Assembly (NCBI GenBank): GCA_015522345.1
Contig: WAML01000122.1
Span: 1 to 17,541, forward strand
Length of the DNA stretch: 17,541 nt
Reading direction: 5' to 3'
DNA from: Desulfurococcales archaeon
Lineage (GTDB): Archaea; Thermoproteota; Thermoprotei_A; Sulfolobales; Desulfurococcaceae
The notes beneath the pieces are model-generated. The model had not been told where the DNA came from, did no database searches, and saw only the letters and a list, made by a program, of their open reading frames with translations. A program made the position numbers and the translations under genes. Positions 1 through 7,328 of this stretch are shown piece by piece; the first letter of the stretch is position 1; each line of letters opens with the position of its first letter.

Positions 1-622
1 ACTTAATGTACTTCAGGAGATCCCATAAATTATTTATTATTATAGGATTTAATACCTCTAGATCCTCTAGTACATCATCTGTTTCAGTAAACAATCTATT
101 AACTCTTCCACGCAATACAATTACGCTCCTTACCTTATTAACATAGGCAGCTATTGCGTCAAGTACTTTATCTCCTATAAACAATACTTTCTGATTAGGT
201 ACGTCAAGTATTTTTAGTAAATAACTTAATTGTTCTATCCTATTCCTCGCATCTTCTCTAGCAAGTATAGTATTAACTATATCACTTACTCCCATTCTAT
301 AAATGACTTCTCTAGCAACTCTTTTAGACTGCATAGTAATTATTGATATCCTATATCTATTACTTAATTTCCTAAGGAGAAATACTGAATTATCCAAGAT
401 CTCGAGTTTATTTATACTTTTGAGTTCATGGGCTTCAATGACCTCATTTATCCTATTATACAAAGGCGTGTTATAATACTGATTCAATATACCAAGTACA
501 CTATTTGCTCTTTTACCTAATACTTCACTTAGTTGCTGAATCACTCTACTCCAATCTACAGGAAGTCTTACTAATGTGCCATCGAGGTCAAAGACTAATA
601 CTCTAATATTATCTAGGGCCAA
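1..622 (-). CDS. HAD-superfamily hydrolase (phosphatase-like), 3' end cut by window edge
   Basis: The reading frame starts at a TTG (620-622) and stays open to base 1, giving 207 residues. It carries the HAD motifs in order: motif I FDLDGT at residues 11-16 with nucleophile Asp12 and acid/base Asp14; motif II Thr96 in SIITMQ; and motif IV IGDKVLD at about 149-155. Residues 20-90 look like a helical cap domain. The length is close to that of a complete small HAD phosphatase (phosphoglycolate phosphatase-like), so little of the C-terminus is probably missing. The TTG start is supported by a GGGGG stretch 7 bases upstream that overlaps the end of the preceding gene; the intergenic gap is 11 bases, so the two are probably cotranscribed. 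The substrate cannot be deduced. HAD phosphatase is near certain; the exact start is less so. Confidence 0.88.
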   Translation of the reverse strand, partial: MALDNIRVLVFDLDGTLVRLPVDWSRVIQQLSEVLGKRANSVLGILNQYYNTPLYNRINEVIEAHELKSINKLEILDNSVFLLRKLSNRYRISIITMQSKRVAREVIYRMGVSDIVNTILAREDARNRIEQLSYLLKILDVPNQKVLFIGDKVLDAIAAYVNKVRSVIVLRGRVNRLFTETDDVLEDLEVLNPIIINNLWDLLKYIK

Positions 623-633
623 GTTATTACCCC

Positions 634-1248
634 CTATACACTCGTAGAATGATTTCCTTGGAGAACCCACTTCTTTTTCTCAATAACCTTTAATACTTCT
701 TCTAATGCTCTATGTATTTTCTCCTTAGGGTCCTCGGTGTATCTTATCTTAACTACTTTATCGTCAAATATTTCTCTATGAACTCTTTCTATAGCTTTGT
801 GGATTTTTAATGCATAGTCTCTATCCTCCCATCGCTCGCTATCAGTAAAGTACTTTCGAGGAACATCCATTAGTAGAACTAAATCTACTAATTCCTTATA
901 TTTTAGGAGATCACTGTAGTTTCTAGGAAGGTCGACTCCGTCAACTTCACAATAAGCCTTTGCAGCAAAACCTCCTCCATCCTCTAAAACAATATCGTAT
1001 TTTGGAGAAGATTTTAACAACTGCTTATATTCGTCTAAATGATATTTTACTACAAGATACTCGAAAAGAATTCTATTAGTCCATGGAAGAATTCCTTTAT
1101 CGCCTTTTTCTTTCTCACGTCTAATGATTTCTCTAGCCCAATCAATTATTACGTATACTCTATATCCTCTATTCTCAAGTTCCTTCTTCAACCCACTTAC
1201 TACAGTAGTCTTACCCGAGCAAGGACCCCCAGCAACAAGTATTATCAG
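634..1248 (-). CDS. P-loop nucleotide kinase/NTPase, AAA_28 (NadR C-terminal-like), probable CTG start
   Basis: A 204-residue P-loop protein. With conventional start codons the frame begins only at a TTG at 1191 and loses its ATP-binding site. The same frame continues upstream without a stop and encodes GGPCSGKTT, a perfect Walker A, at residues 7-15 if the start is the CTG at 1248-1246. A GGTGG sequence (1260-1256) lies 7 bases before this CTG, like the GGTG-type ribosome-binding sites elsewhere in the window. Further motifs are an acidic VLEDGGGF segment (about 87-94), a DVPR segment, and a C-terminal Arg/Tyr-rich helix (RYTEDP). This layout fits the AAA_28 family of small-molecule kinases and NTPases. 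Alternatives are an ATA start two codons later or a one-base frameshift from the ATG at 1277, whose frame runs MVIKTVVALP then stops. The substrate is unknown. The HAD gene follows 11 bases downstream. Confidence 0.75.
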   Translation of the reverse strand: MIILVAGGPCSGKTTVVSGLKKELENRGYRVYVIIDWAREIIRREKEKGDKGILPWTNRILFEYLVVKYHLDEYKQLLKSSPKYDIVLEDGGGFAAKAYCEVDGVDLPRNYSDLLKYKELVDLVLLMDVPRKYFTDSERWEDRDYALKIHKAIERVHREIFDDKVVKIRYTEDPKEKIHRALEEVLKVIEKKKWVLQGNHSTSV

Positions 1249-1294
1249 GGCAGAGCCACCACTGTTTTTATAACCATAGATAATGTGTAAAGAA

Positions 1295-1304
1295 TATTAA
1301 ATTT
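1295..1304 (-). promoter_or_regulatory. Candidate TATA box for the P-loop/HAD pair
   Basis: The minus strand reads AAATTTAATA here. A start site about 26 bases downstream (near 1272) would give a short leader holding the GGTGG site and the CTG start, and would leave the ATG at 1277 outside the transcript. A second TATA-like sequence (TATAGTA) lies slightly farther upstream, so the choice is uncertain. Confidence 0.4.
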
Positions 1305-1361
1305 ACTATACAATACTCTTAGATAGATTAATGAAGTGGTAAAGAAATATAGGGTATTAGT

Positions 1362-1381
1362 AGGGGAAAAAATAGTATATT
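1362..1381 (-). terminator. T-rich termination region after the PHP gene
   Basis: A run of six T on the minus strand (1372-1367), followed by CCCC, lies just after the TAA stop at 1382. Archaeal transcription ends at such oligo-T tracts without needing a hairpin. Confidence 0.45.
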
Positions 1382-3940
1382 TTATTTCTTTCTTAAGAAT
1401 GCATAAGCTATGCCTATTCCTAGTAAGAGCATTATTATTGCTAGTGCATAAGTAGTTAAACCTATTACTTCAATGGTGACAGTTGTAGGTTCATATACAG
1501 TTGTTGTTTGTATCTCTGTTGTAGTCTTTTCTTCAACTACAGTTGTTGTAGCTACACTAGTGTATGTACTTGTTTTTGTTATATACTGTGTAGTAGTCTC
1601 TGTTGTAGTTTTAACAGGTATTTTCTCAGCTAAATAAACCCATATAGGGTTAGTTAATGCTCTATCTCCGTCTACATCATATACGAATACTTGTATCCAT
1701 CCAAAGCCTTTTTCATTAATTACATCTTTAGCATTAATGGTTATAGTACTACTATATTCTATTGGACTGCCCTCAATGTTTTCTTCATAAACTTTATTAC
1801 CTAAGCTATAGACTTCTATTTTCTGCAGACCATCAACAGCATATAGTTGTAGTGAAATCTCTATGGTATCTTGAGTTGTTTCTACAAATACATTTGAACC
1901 AGGTAGTGGGTCAGTGAATACTAGTGGTCCATAGCTAATGAATGTCCTGCCGTTTTTCTCAGCTAATGCAAAATCTTCTGGTGTAGGATTCTCCTTAGGT
2001 ATGTAGGCGTATACTCTAGGATACCCTGTATATGGTCTATAGAATACGTCGTGTGTATCGGAGCCTGCTGTTATATAGTATTTAGAGCCTCTATTCCATA
2101 GTTCCCACATAAACTTTAGTGTTTGTTCATCGTCTCTACTCCATCTACCATTGATTTCTGCTACATCCCAGTCGTGACAGTATCCACCTGGTATATAGTT
2201 TCCGAGCCAAGCAGCAAAATACCCACTTCTAACGAATGGGTGATTAGCTCTTATTACTATAGCTCCTTTGCTTCTCGCATCTTCAAATATCTCGCATGCA
2301 GTCCCCCTATACAGTAGGTCAACGCCAAGCTCTATAGGATATGGGTTGAAGTGAGCCCAATTAGGCGAGATTTCTACACTTGGTATAAATGGCATATTTC
2401 TTTTATCAGCATAAGATTTTATTACAGCATGATTGACTACAGAATCGTGGTCACTAACAAATATGAAGTCTAGGCCAGCAGCAGATTGTGCTACAACAAG
2501 GTAGGGCGGCGGAGTCCTGCCATCAAGTATATCCGAGTGATGATGTAGATCAGCTGAATACCAGTAGCTTTCCCATGGTTTAACAAGGATCTCTATAGGT
2601 ACTTCAAATTCTTGTACACTACCTGGTTCTACAGATACATCTAGCTCCACAGGTTTAGATAAGAAGCCTTTACCATAGCTTATAACTAATGTATAGTCGG
2701 CAGGAGGTAGAGTTAGAGTTGCATAACCTATATTATCTGGATCAGTGTACTCAGCTGGTCTCATGAGGAAGGCTATTGGTGTTGAAGGCCCTTTAGAAAT
2801 AATAATCTGTGCATCTAGTGGTTCTTTAGTTTCACTGTTATATACATATAACTTAACTGTACCAGGCTGAGTAAGATCACTAATATCTATGGTTTTAACA
2901 GTACCAGCAGTTATTGATACACTAATGCGTGAACTAGGTCCATATCCTCGTGCTTCTCCATGAACACTATATGTACCAGGTGGGAGTTCTATACTAAATT
3001 CACTATCTATGGCTGTAGCCCAAGTATACACTTTATCATCTTTCTCAACAACAACATATGCTGTATCTAATACCTCTCCTTGATAAGTTATACTACCTTT
3101 AAGTACTCCATAGTCTCTTCCAAGTATATTGTTTACTGTAGATAGTACTTTAGATAAATCGCCTTTTGTAGCAAAGATTAGGTAGCCAATAAAGGTCTTT
3201 TCTTCGCCTGGAGAAAGCGTGTGTTCGTAGAGAGGGTCGACCCAGCTTGTAGAAGATACTATATGTGTATAGTTTAGCGAGAGTAAACCTATAGCAAAGT
3301 CTTCATGGTACCCAGCAACCCATTCATCTAATACTCCACGTTCTTCTTTAGTACCATACGATGTTCTTGCTGTACCAATACCTGGTATAAATACCCATCC
3401 TCGTTTGAATGATATGGCAAAGCCGCTTGTCAACTGGTATGTTTTAGAGCCTTCATTAACAATTCTAACAATTACCTTCATATAGTTCTTGCCAGATTCT
3501 ACAATGTAGTATATTTCTCCATAGACTTCTTCCCAGTAACCACTTGCTTTAACTATAACCTTATCACTAGTATTGACTAGAATATCAAGTTCTTCGATGT
3601 TAATCCAATTACCCCAATTATTTACTAGGAAGCTAAACTGCGCTAATGTATCTTGTAGTACAACTCCGTCTTCGATGGGAGCAGCATCCATTATATGTCC
3701 TCTAGGAACACCCCATGGTGGAGAAGATTCCCATCCTATAGTAATAGCGAAATACTCATTCATTATAGTTAAGTCATTGGGTCTTACTGCATCTCCTTCA
3801 TTAATCGGTGTAGGACCATAAAATACTTTTACTCCAGATTCTCCTGCATTAGCATATGTTACTACAAACACTATATTGACTATACTAATTACCATAGACA
3901 ATACTATTAATAGAGAGAGTATCCTCTTTGTATACACCAT
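1382..3940 (-). CDS. Cell-surface PHP-domain metallohydrolase (CehA/McbA-like) with Thr-rich stalk and C-terminal membrane anchor
   Basis: An 852-residue exported protein. Residues 1-31 are a signal peptide or signal anchor (positively charged start, hydrophobic core, then AYANA-like small residues). Residues 40-275 form a beta-rich domain without a recognised motif. Two carboxypeptidase-regulatory-like beta-sandwich repeats follow (about 278-355 and 360-455). The PHP phosphoesterase domain spans about 458-650, with metal-ligand motifs DLHHHSD (464-470), SDHD (496-499), NHP (566-568) and GSDTHD (626-631). A further beta domain follows, then a Thr-rich, probably glycosylated stalk (777-823), a membrane helix (826-848) and a basic tail. 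This predicts an outward-facing hydrolase tethered to the membrane. PHP domains hydrolyse phosphoesters, and CehA-type members hydrolyse carbamate or aryl esters; the substrate here is unknown. The start is supported by GGGTGAT five bases before the ATG. It lies downstream of an isomerase-like gene and the ABC importer. Confidence 0.85.
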   Translation of the reverse strand: MVYTKRILSLLIVLSMVISIVNIVFVVTYANAGESGVKVFYGPTPINEGDAVRPNDLTIMNEYFAITIGWESSPPWGVPRGHIMDAAPIEDGVVLQDTLAQFSFLVNNWGNWINIEELDILVNTSDKVIVKASGYWEEVYGEIYYIVESGKNYMKVIVRIVNEGSKTYQLTSGFAISFKRGWVFIPGIGTARTSYGTKEERGVLDEWVAGYHEDFAIGLLSLNYTHIVSSTSWVDPLYEHTLSPGEEKTFIGYLIFATKGDLSKVLSTVNNILGRDYGVLKGSITYQGEVLDTAYVVVEKDDKVYTWATAIDSEFSIELPPGTYSVHGEARGYGPSSRISVSITAGTVKTIDISDLTQPGTVKLYVYNSETKEPLDAQIIISKGPSTPIAFLMRPAEYTDPDNIGYATLTLPPADYTLVISYGKGFLSKPVELDVSVEPGSVQEFEVPIEILVKPWESYWYSADLHHHSDILDGRTPPPYLVVAQSAAGLDFIFVSDHDSVVNHAVIKSYADKRNMPFIPSVEISPNWAHFNPYPIELGVDLLYRGTACEIFEDARSKGAIVIRANHPFVRSGYFAAWLGNYIPGGYCHDWDVAEINGRWSRDDEQTLKFMWELWNRGSKYYITAGSDTHDVFYRPYTGYPRVYAYIPKENPTPEDFALAEKNGRTFISYGPLVFTDPLPGSNVFVETTQDTIEISLQLYAVDGLQKIEVYSLGNKVYEENIEGSPIEYSSTITINAKDVINEKGFGWIQVFVYDVDGDRALTNPIWVYLAEKIPVKTTTETTTQYITKTSTYTSVATTTVVEEKTTTEIQTTTVYEPTTVTIEVIGLTTYALAIIMLLLGIGIAYAFLRKK

Positions 3941-4000
3941 AATCTATCACCCAGAGGTAGAAAGAGGGGTGTTGTTACTATATTCTCTTCTGTAGACAGG

Positions 4001-4010
4001 ATATATAAAA
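4001..4010 (-). promoter_or_regulatory. TATA box of the PHP surface protein gene
   Basis: The minus strand reads TTTTATATAT, a good archaeal TATA box 60 bases before the start codon. Transcription would begin near 3979, giving a leader of about 40 bases that ends in a strong GGGTGAT ribosome-binding site. The gene can therefore be expressed independently of the upstream isomerase-like gene. Confidence 0.5.
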
Positions 4011-4016
4011 CTAATT

Positions 4017-4030
4017 ATAATTGATAAAAA
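4017..4030 (-). terminator. T-rich termination region after the isomerase-like gene
   Basis: Five T residues (4030-4026, minus strand) directly follow the TAA stop at 4031, in an AT-only stretch before the TATA box of the next gene. Confidence 0.35.
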
Positions 4031-5248
4031 TTAGATTATGTCAATTCTTATGCCTAGTAGTCTAGCGAATAATGATAGGTGTTCTAGATAATTACCTTGT
4101 ATAACTACATAGTGATTGCCGATACTATCGTCAATAAGTTTTCTAGCATTACTAACTTGTATCTCTACCTGTGTTCTACACAATTGCTTACTCCACTCCC
4201 TATTTCTTACTACGCCGATGCCAATACGAAGTAGATCCATGGAGTCGTTGAATCGTAGGATAGTTACTTCTTCACCTACAGGATAATCAACTCTAATCCC
4301 CACTCCTTTGCCCGATTCAAAGTGAGTGTATAAGTGGTATTTTGAGATAAGAGGTGCTGTACAATGAGCTATAACTACGTAGTTGTCTCCTACCCAAGCT
4401 ATATTACCCATGAAAGCAGGTCTACCACTTATCCATGATGCAATACTCATAGCTATAAGCGATGGAATATCTCCTTCACAACCAGCAATAATGTCTTTCC
4501 TTGTATTAAATAGTGAAAGAGCTAGACAAGCTGTTGTATTTAGTACTGGTATTAGATCGAAGCACTTTATAGTAAAACCATCTATTCTACCTTCTTCTTT
4601 AAGTATATTTTTAAGAACTTTATATAATCTATAAGCATTACTAACGCTTTCCTTGCTGACATGGAATGATGTGCTTTCTCTAATTAATTTAATATACTCT
4701 TCTTCAGAAACGCTAGTATCTTTATACATAGAGAAGACTTTGTCTAAAGGTACATCAATTATTTTTACTCCAAAGACTTTCCTTAAATAATCTCTGTCAA
4801 CTCTACTATAGACAAGCCAAGGACTAATTCCTCCTACTAACGCAAATTTCGCTTTACTTAATCTATCAATGGCGTAGAGAACCGATTTAACTACATTCAT
4901 TTTATTTAAGAAATCATCTTCATAAGATAATGTAACTGTCTTAATACCCATTTTCTTTAGAACTGGAAGAACTTCAAGAGTAGCAGGTAGACTATTATAG
5001 TACTTATGGTATATGAGCACCAAATACTTAACTTTACTAGCATGAGATAACACTATATGCTCTGTTCCACCAGTTAATACAAATCCTATTAATGCATCAC
5101 ACGTTTCTATTCCCGATTCATCATATACTATGCCAAGCCATTTTATTTCATTAAAAATATTTGCTAATTTACTCTTAATGGGTATTTCATGCTTTTTAGC
5201 AATGGAGATACTTATAGGTGATGTAAATACGGCTCCGCAAATTTTCAT
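4031..5248 (-). CDS. L-fucose/D-arabinose isomerase-like protein (COG2407-type)
   Basis: 405 residues, soluble, no signal peptide. The C-terminal half carries the motifs of the fucose isomerase-like family: CFDLIP (229-234), CEGDIPSL (257-264, acidic candidate metal ligands Glu258 and Asp260), GNIAW (281-285), AHCTAPL (294-300), HFESGKGVGI (309-318), and a final NHYVVIQGNYLEHL segment (about 377-390) offering histidine ligands. Family enzymes interconvert aldoses and ketoses with a divalent metal. At 405 residues it is much shorter than classical FucI (close to 600) and matches the shorter related proteins common in archaea and Thermotogae, whose substrates are mostly unassigned. The ATG start has GGGTG seven bases upstream. 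It follows the importer permease by 84 bases on the same strand, which suggests that the imported compound, or a product of it, is its substrate. Confidence 0.75.
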   Translation of the reverse strand: MKICGAVFTSPISISIAKKHEIPIKSKLANIFNEIKWLGIVYDESGIETCDALIGFVLTGGTEHIVLSHASKVKYLVLIYHKYYNSLPATLEVLPVLKKMGIKTVTLSYEDDFLNKMNVVKSVLYAIDRLSKAKFALVGGISPWLVYSRVDRDYLRKVFGVKIIDVPLDKVFSMYKDTSVSEEEYIKLIRESTSFHVSKESVSNAYRLYKVLKNILKEEGRIDGFTIKCFDLIPVLNTTACLALSLFNTRKDIIAGCEGDIPSLIAMSIASWISGRPAFMGNIAWVGDNYVVIAHCTAPLISKYHLYTHFESGKGVGIRVDYPVGEEVTILRFNDSMDLLRIGIGVVRNREWSKQLCRTQVEIQVSNARKLIDDSIGNHYVVIQGNYLEHLSLFARLLGIRIDII

Positions 5249-5304
5249 AGAAGAACACCCTATTACAGTATCTATTATGGATTATAGTTAATATGTATCA
5301 CTAG

Positions 5305-5320
5305 GTTATAGAAAAAGAGG
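5305..5320 (-). terminator. T-rich stretch after the second permease
   Basis: The minus strand reads CTCTTTTTC (T5 at 5316-5312) about 17 bases past the permease stop. It may end part of the importer transcript; CATATTAAC just downstream could act as a weak TATA element for the isomerase-like gene. Evidence is limited to composition. Confidence 0.3.
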
Positions 5321-5332
5321 ATAGAATCGGTT

Positions 5333-6232
5333 TTATTCTCTCTTATATGGTCTACCAACGTGTCTCGGCGGCCTAGATCTACCGATGACTCCAGCCGTGA
5401 CTACTAGAGTTGCAATGTATGGTATAGTATTAATTAGAGTTATTGGAATAACTGCTTTAAGCCATCCAATATTCTTTATCCATTCGCCAAGTGTCCAGAA
5501 GAACCCGAATATAGTACTGCCTCCAAGAGCTAACAGTGGATTCCAGTTGGCGAAGTTAACTATCGCTAATGCTATAAAGCCTCTTCCAGCAGGTAACTCC
5601 TTGGTTATTGCAGCTAGCCAGTCGATACTGAGAAATGCTCCTGCAAGACCAGCTAGTGAAGCTCCATACATTGTTGCCAGTAACTGTACTAATTCAACAT
5701 TTACTCCTACTACGTCTGCTGCTTCAGGATTCTCTCCAACAGACCTTATTTTTAAACCAATACTTGTCTTAAATAACATATAGTGTGTTAAGACAGTTAT
5801 TAGTATGGCTATAACGAATATAGGAGATATATCTAGCATGGGAATCCTAGGTACTTTAGCTACTACTGGAGGAGTATGATAGCCTCTAACACCCCATACA
5901 GCTTCTATACCAAATGCTACGAATCCTAGTGCAAACAAGTTTATACCGAGTCCACTTATTATCTGGTATCCTTTCAGATAAGCTGATATACCTCCATGCA
6001 CTAGCCCTATAAAGGCGCCTATAGCTAATCCAGCTAGTACTCCAGCCCATGGATTTAGAGTTGCTTCTGCTACAGCAACAGCTACAAAGCCGGAAATAAG
6101 CATTATTCCCTCTAAACCAATATTTACTACACCAGATCTCTCTGTAACAATTTCACCTACAGCTGTTAAAAGCAAGGGTGTCATAGAGAAAGTAGTTAGC
6201 CTAAGTATTTCAATAATCATTTCAGCGTCCAT
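5333..6232 (-). CDS. BMP-type nucleoside/simple-sugar ABC transporter permease, second subunit (COG1079, NupQ-like)
   Basis: 299 residues with about eight hydrophobic segments. It has the family signature VVNIGLEGIML near residues 35-45 and the cytoplasmic coupling segment GENPEAADVVGVN (about 166-178). Such permeases form a heterodimer with the NupP-like subunit and move nucleosides or simple sugars through the membrane. The ATG start overlaps the preceding permease by 11 bases and has GGGTGAG as ribosome-binding site inside the end of that gene, showing translational coupling. The C-terminus is short and basic. The permease family is certain; substrate specificity cannot be told from the sequence. 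Confidence 0.92.
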   Translation of the reverse strand: MDAEMIIEILRLTTFSMTPLLLTAVGEIVTERSGVVNIGLEGIMLISGFVAVAVAEATLNPWAGVLAGLAIGAFIGLVHGGISAYLKGYQIISGLGINLFALGFVAFGIEAVWGVRGYHTPPVVAKVPRIPMLDISPIFVIAILITVLTHYMLFKTSIGLKIRSVGENPEAADVVGVNVELVQLLATMYGASLAGLAGAFLSIDWLAAITKELPAGRGFIALAIVNFANWNPLLALGGSTIFGFFWTLGEWIKNIGWLKAVIPITLINTIPYIATLVVTAGVIGRSRPPRHVGRPYKRE

Positions 6233-7325
6233 ACCTTCTCACCCTCATATACCTTCTAACTAAACGTATAAGACCGGGGACCGCTAATGCTATAATAATT
6301 ATTCCTTGAACAGCCTTCACCATTTCTAGAGGAACACCAGCTACAATCTGCATACCACGAGAACCAGCTGTTAAAGCACCAATGAATATAGCTGCAGGTA
6401 TTATACCTAGTGGGTGGTTGCCACCTATAAGAGATACAGCTATACCATCGAATCCTAGTCCAAATATATTAGATAAACCCGTTGTTATGGCGTAACTAGG
6501 TGGTCTACCAGTAATTTCTACTACTCCCGCTAATCCAGCAGTTATACCTCCTATTATGAATGAGTACAACATGGTTTTCTTAATATTTATGCCGCCATAT
6601 CGTGCTGCATCAGGATTTAAACCAGTAGCCCTAATCTCGTATCCTAGGACAGTATACCATAGTAGGTAGTATGTTATAGCAATTATAATCAACGATATAA
6701 TGAACGCTAGTGAAAGCTCAGTTCCTTGTATTAGTATTGGTAATCTACCTGGCGGAGGAACTTTTATCGTTTTAGAAGCATCCACTGGATCAGGATATAC
6801 GTATACTCTAGCATATTCCACAATCCAGAACGCTATCCAGTTTAACATTATAGTGCTTACTACTTCATTAACATTCCTCAGCACCTTTAGTAAACCAGCT
6901 ATTAATCCCCATGCTAGGCCAAGGAGTATTCCCATTGCAAACTCGAGCGGTATGTATAGTGGTGATGGAAGTGCTAGCGCTGCTACAATTATTACGCCTA
7001 AAGCCCCCATATACATTTGTCCTTCAGCACCAATGTTGAAGAGACCAGCTCTTACACCGATAGCAAATGTAAGAGCTGTAAGCATTAATGGAGTTGCAAA
7101 ACTGAGCGTCATTGCAGTATAGTAGGGGTCTGTAAAAGAGAAAGCTGATGTAAATAATGCTGCATAGGCTTTTATAGGATCATATCCTCCGAGCCACATT
7201 AGTATTCCAGCAACTACAAAACCTATTATGATAGCTATTATTGTTTCTAAAATATACTGGAAAATATCCTTGTATTTACTGAAGAAAGCTATTATCGTCT
7301 TTACATACTTGTGTTGACTCACCAT
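6222..7325 (-). CDS. BMP-type nucleoside/simple-sugar ABC transporter permease, first subunit (COG4603, NupP-like)
   Basis: 367 residues. A cytoplasmic N-terminus of about 20 residues is followed by around nine membrane segments. Hallmarks are FNIGAEGQMYMGALG (about 96-110) and the coupling segment GLNPDAARYGGIN after a pair of helices, both typical of this permease family and matching the equivalent motifs of the second permease. It starts 3 bases after the ATPase stop. The ATPase stop codon TGA lies within its ribosome-binding site (AAGGTGATGT before ATG), so translation is coupled. It acts in the cytoplasmic membrane as half of the transport channel. Confidence 0.93.
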   Translation of the reverse strand: MVSQHKYVKTIIAFFSKYKDIFQYILETIIAIIIGFVVAGILMWLGGYDPIKAYAALFTSAFSFTDPYYTAMTLSFATPLMLTALTFAIGVRAGLFNIGAEGQMYMGALGVIIVAALALPSPLYIPLEFAMGILLGLAWGLIAGLLKVLRNVNEVVSTIMLNWIAFWIVEYARVYVYPDPVDASKTIKVPPPGRLPILIQGTELSLAFIISLIIIAITYYLLWYTVLGYEIRATGLNPDAARYGGINIKKTMLYSFIIGGITAGLAGVVEITGRPPSYAITTGLSNIFGLGFDGIAVSLIGGNHPLGIIPAAIFIGALTAGSRGMQIVAGVPLEMVKAVQGIIIIALAVPGLIRLVRRYMRVRRYGR

Positions 7326-7328
7326 ACA

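Noticed and set aside
1039..1290. Plus-strand open frame of 83 codons
   Set aside because: It overlaps the Walker A end of the P-loop gene on the other strand and has no domain or ribosome-binding site.
2527..2547. Plus-strand GTGATGA followed ten bases later by CTGA, resembling a C/D sRNA half
   Set aside because: It is the reverse complement of codons for the conserved HHHSD metal motif of the PHP protein, and no second C'/D pair follows at the right spacing.
5385..7122. Plus-strand open frames of 132 and 140 codons opposite the two permeases
   Set aside because: They are antisense shadows of hydrophobic coding sequence; the minus-strand frames carry clear permease motifs.
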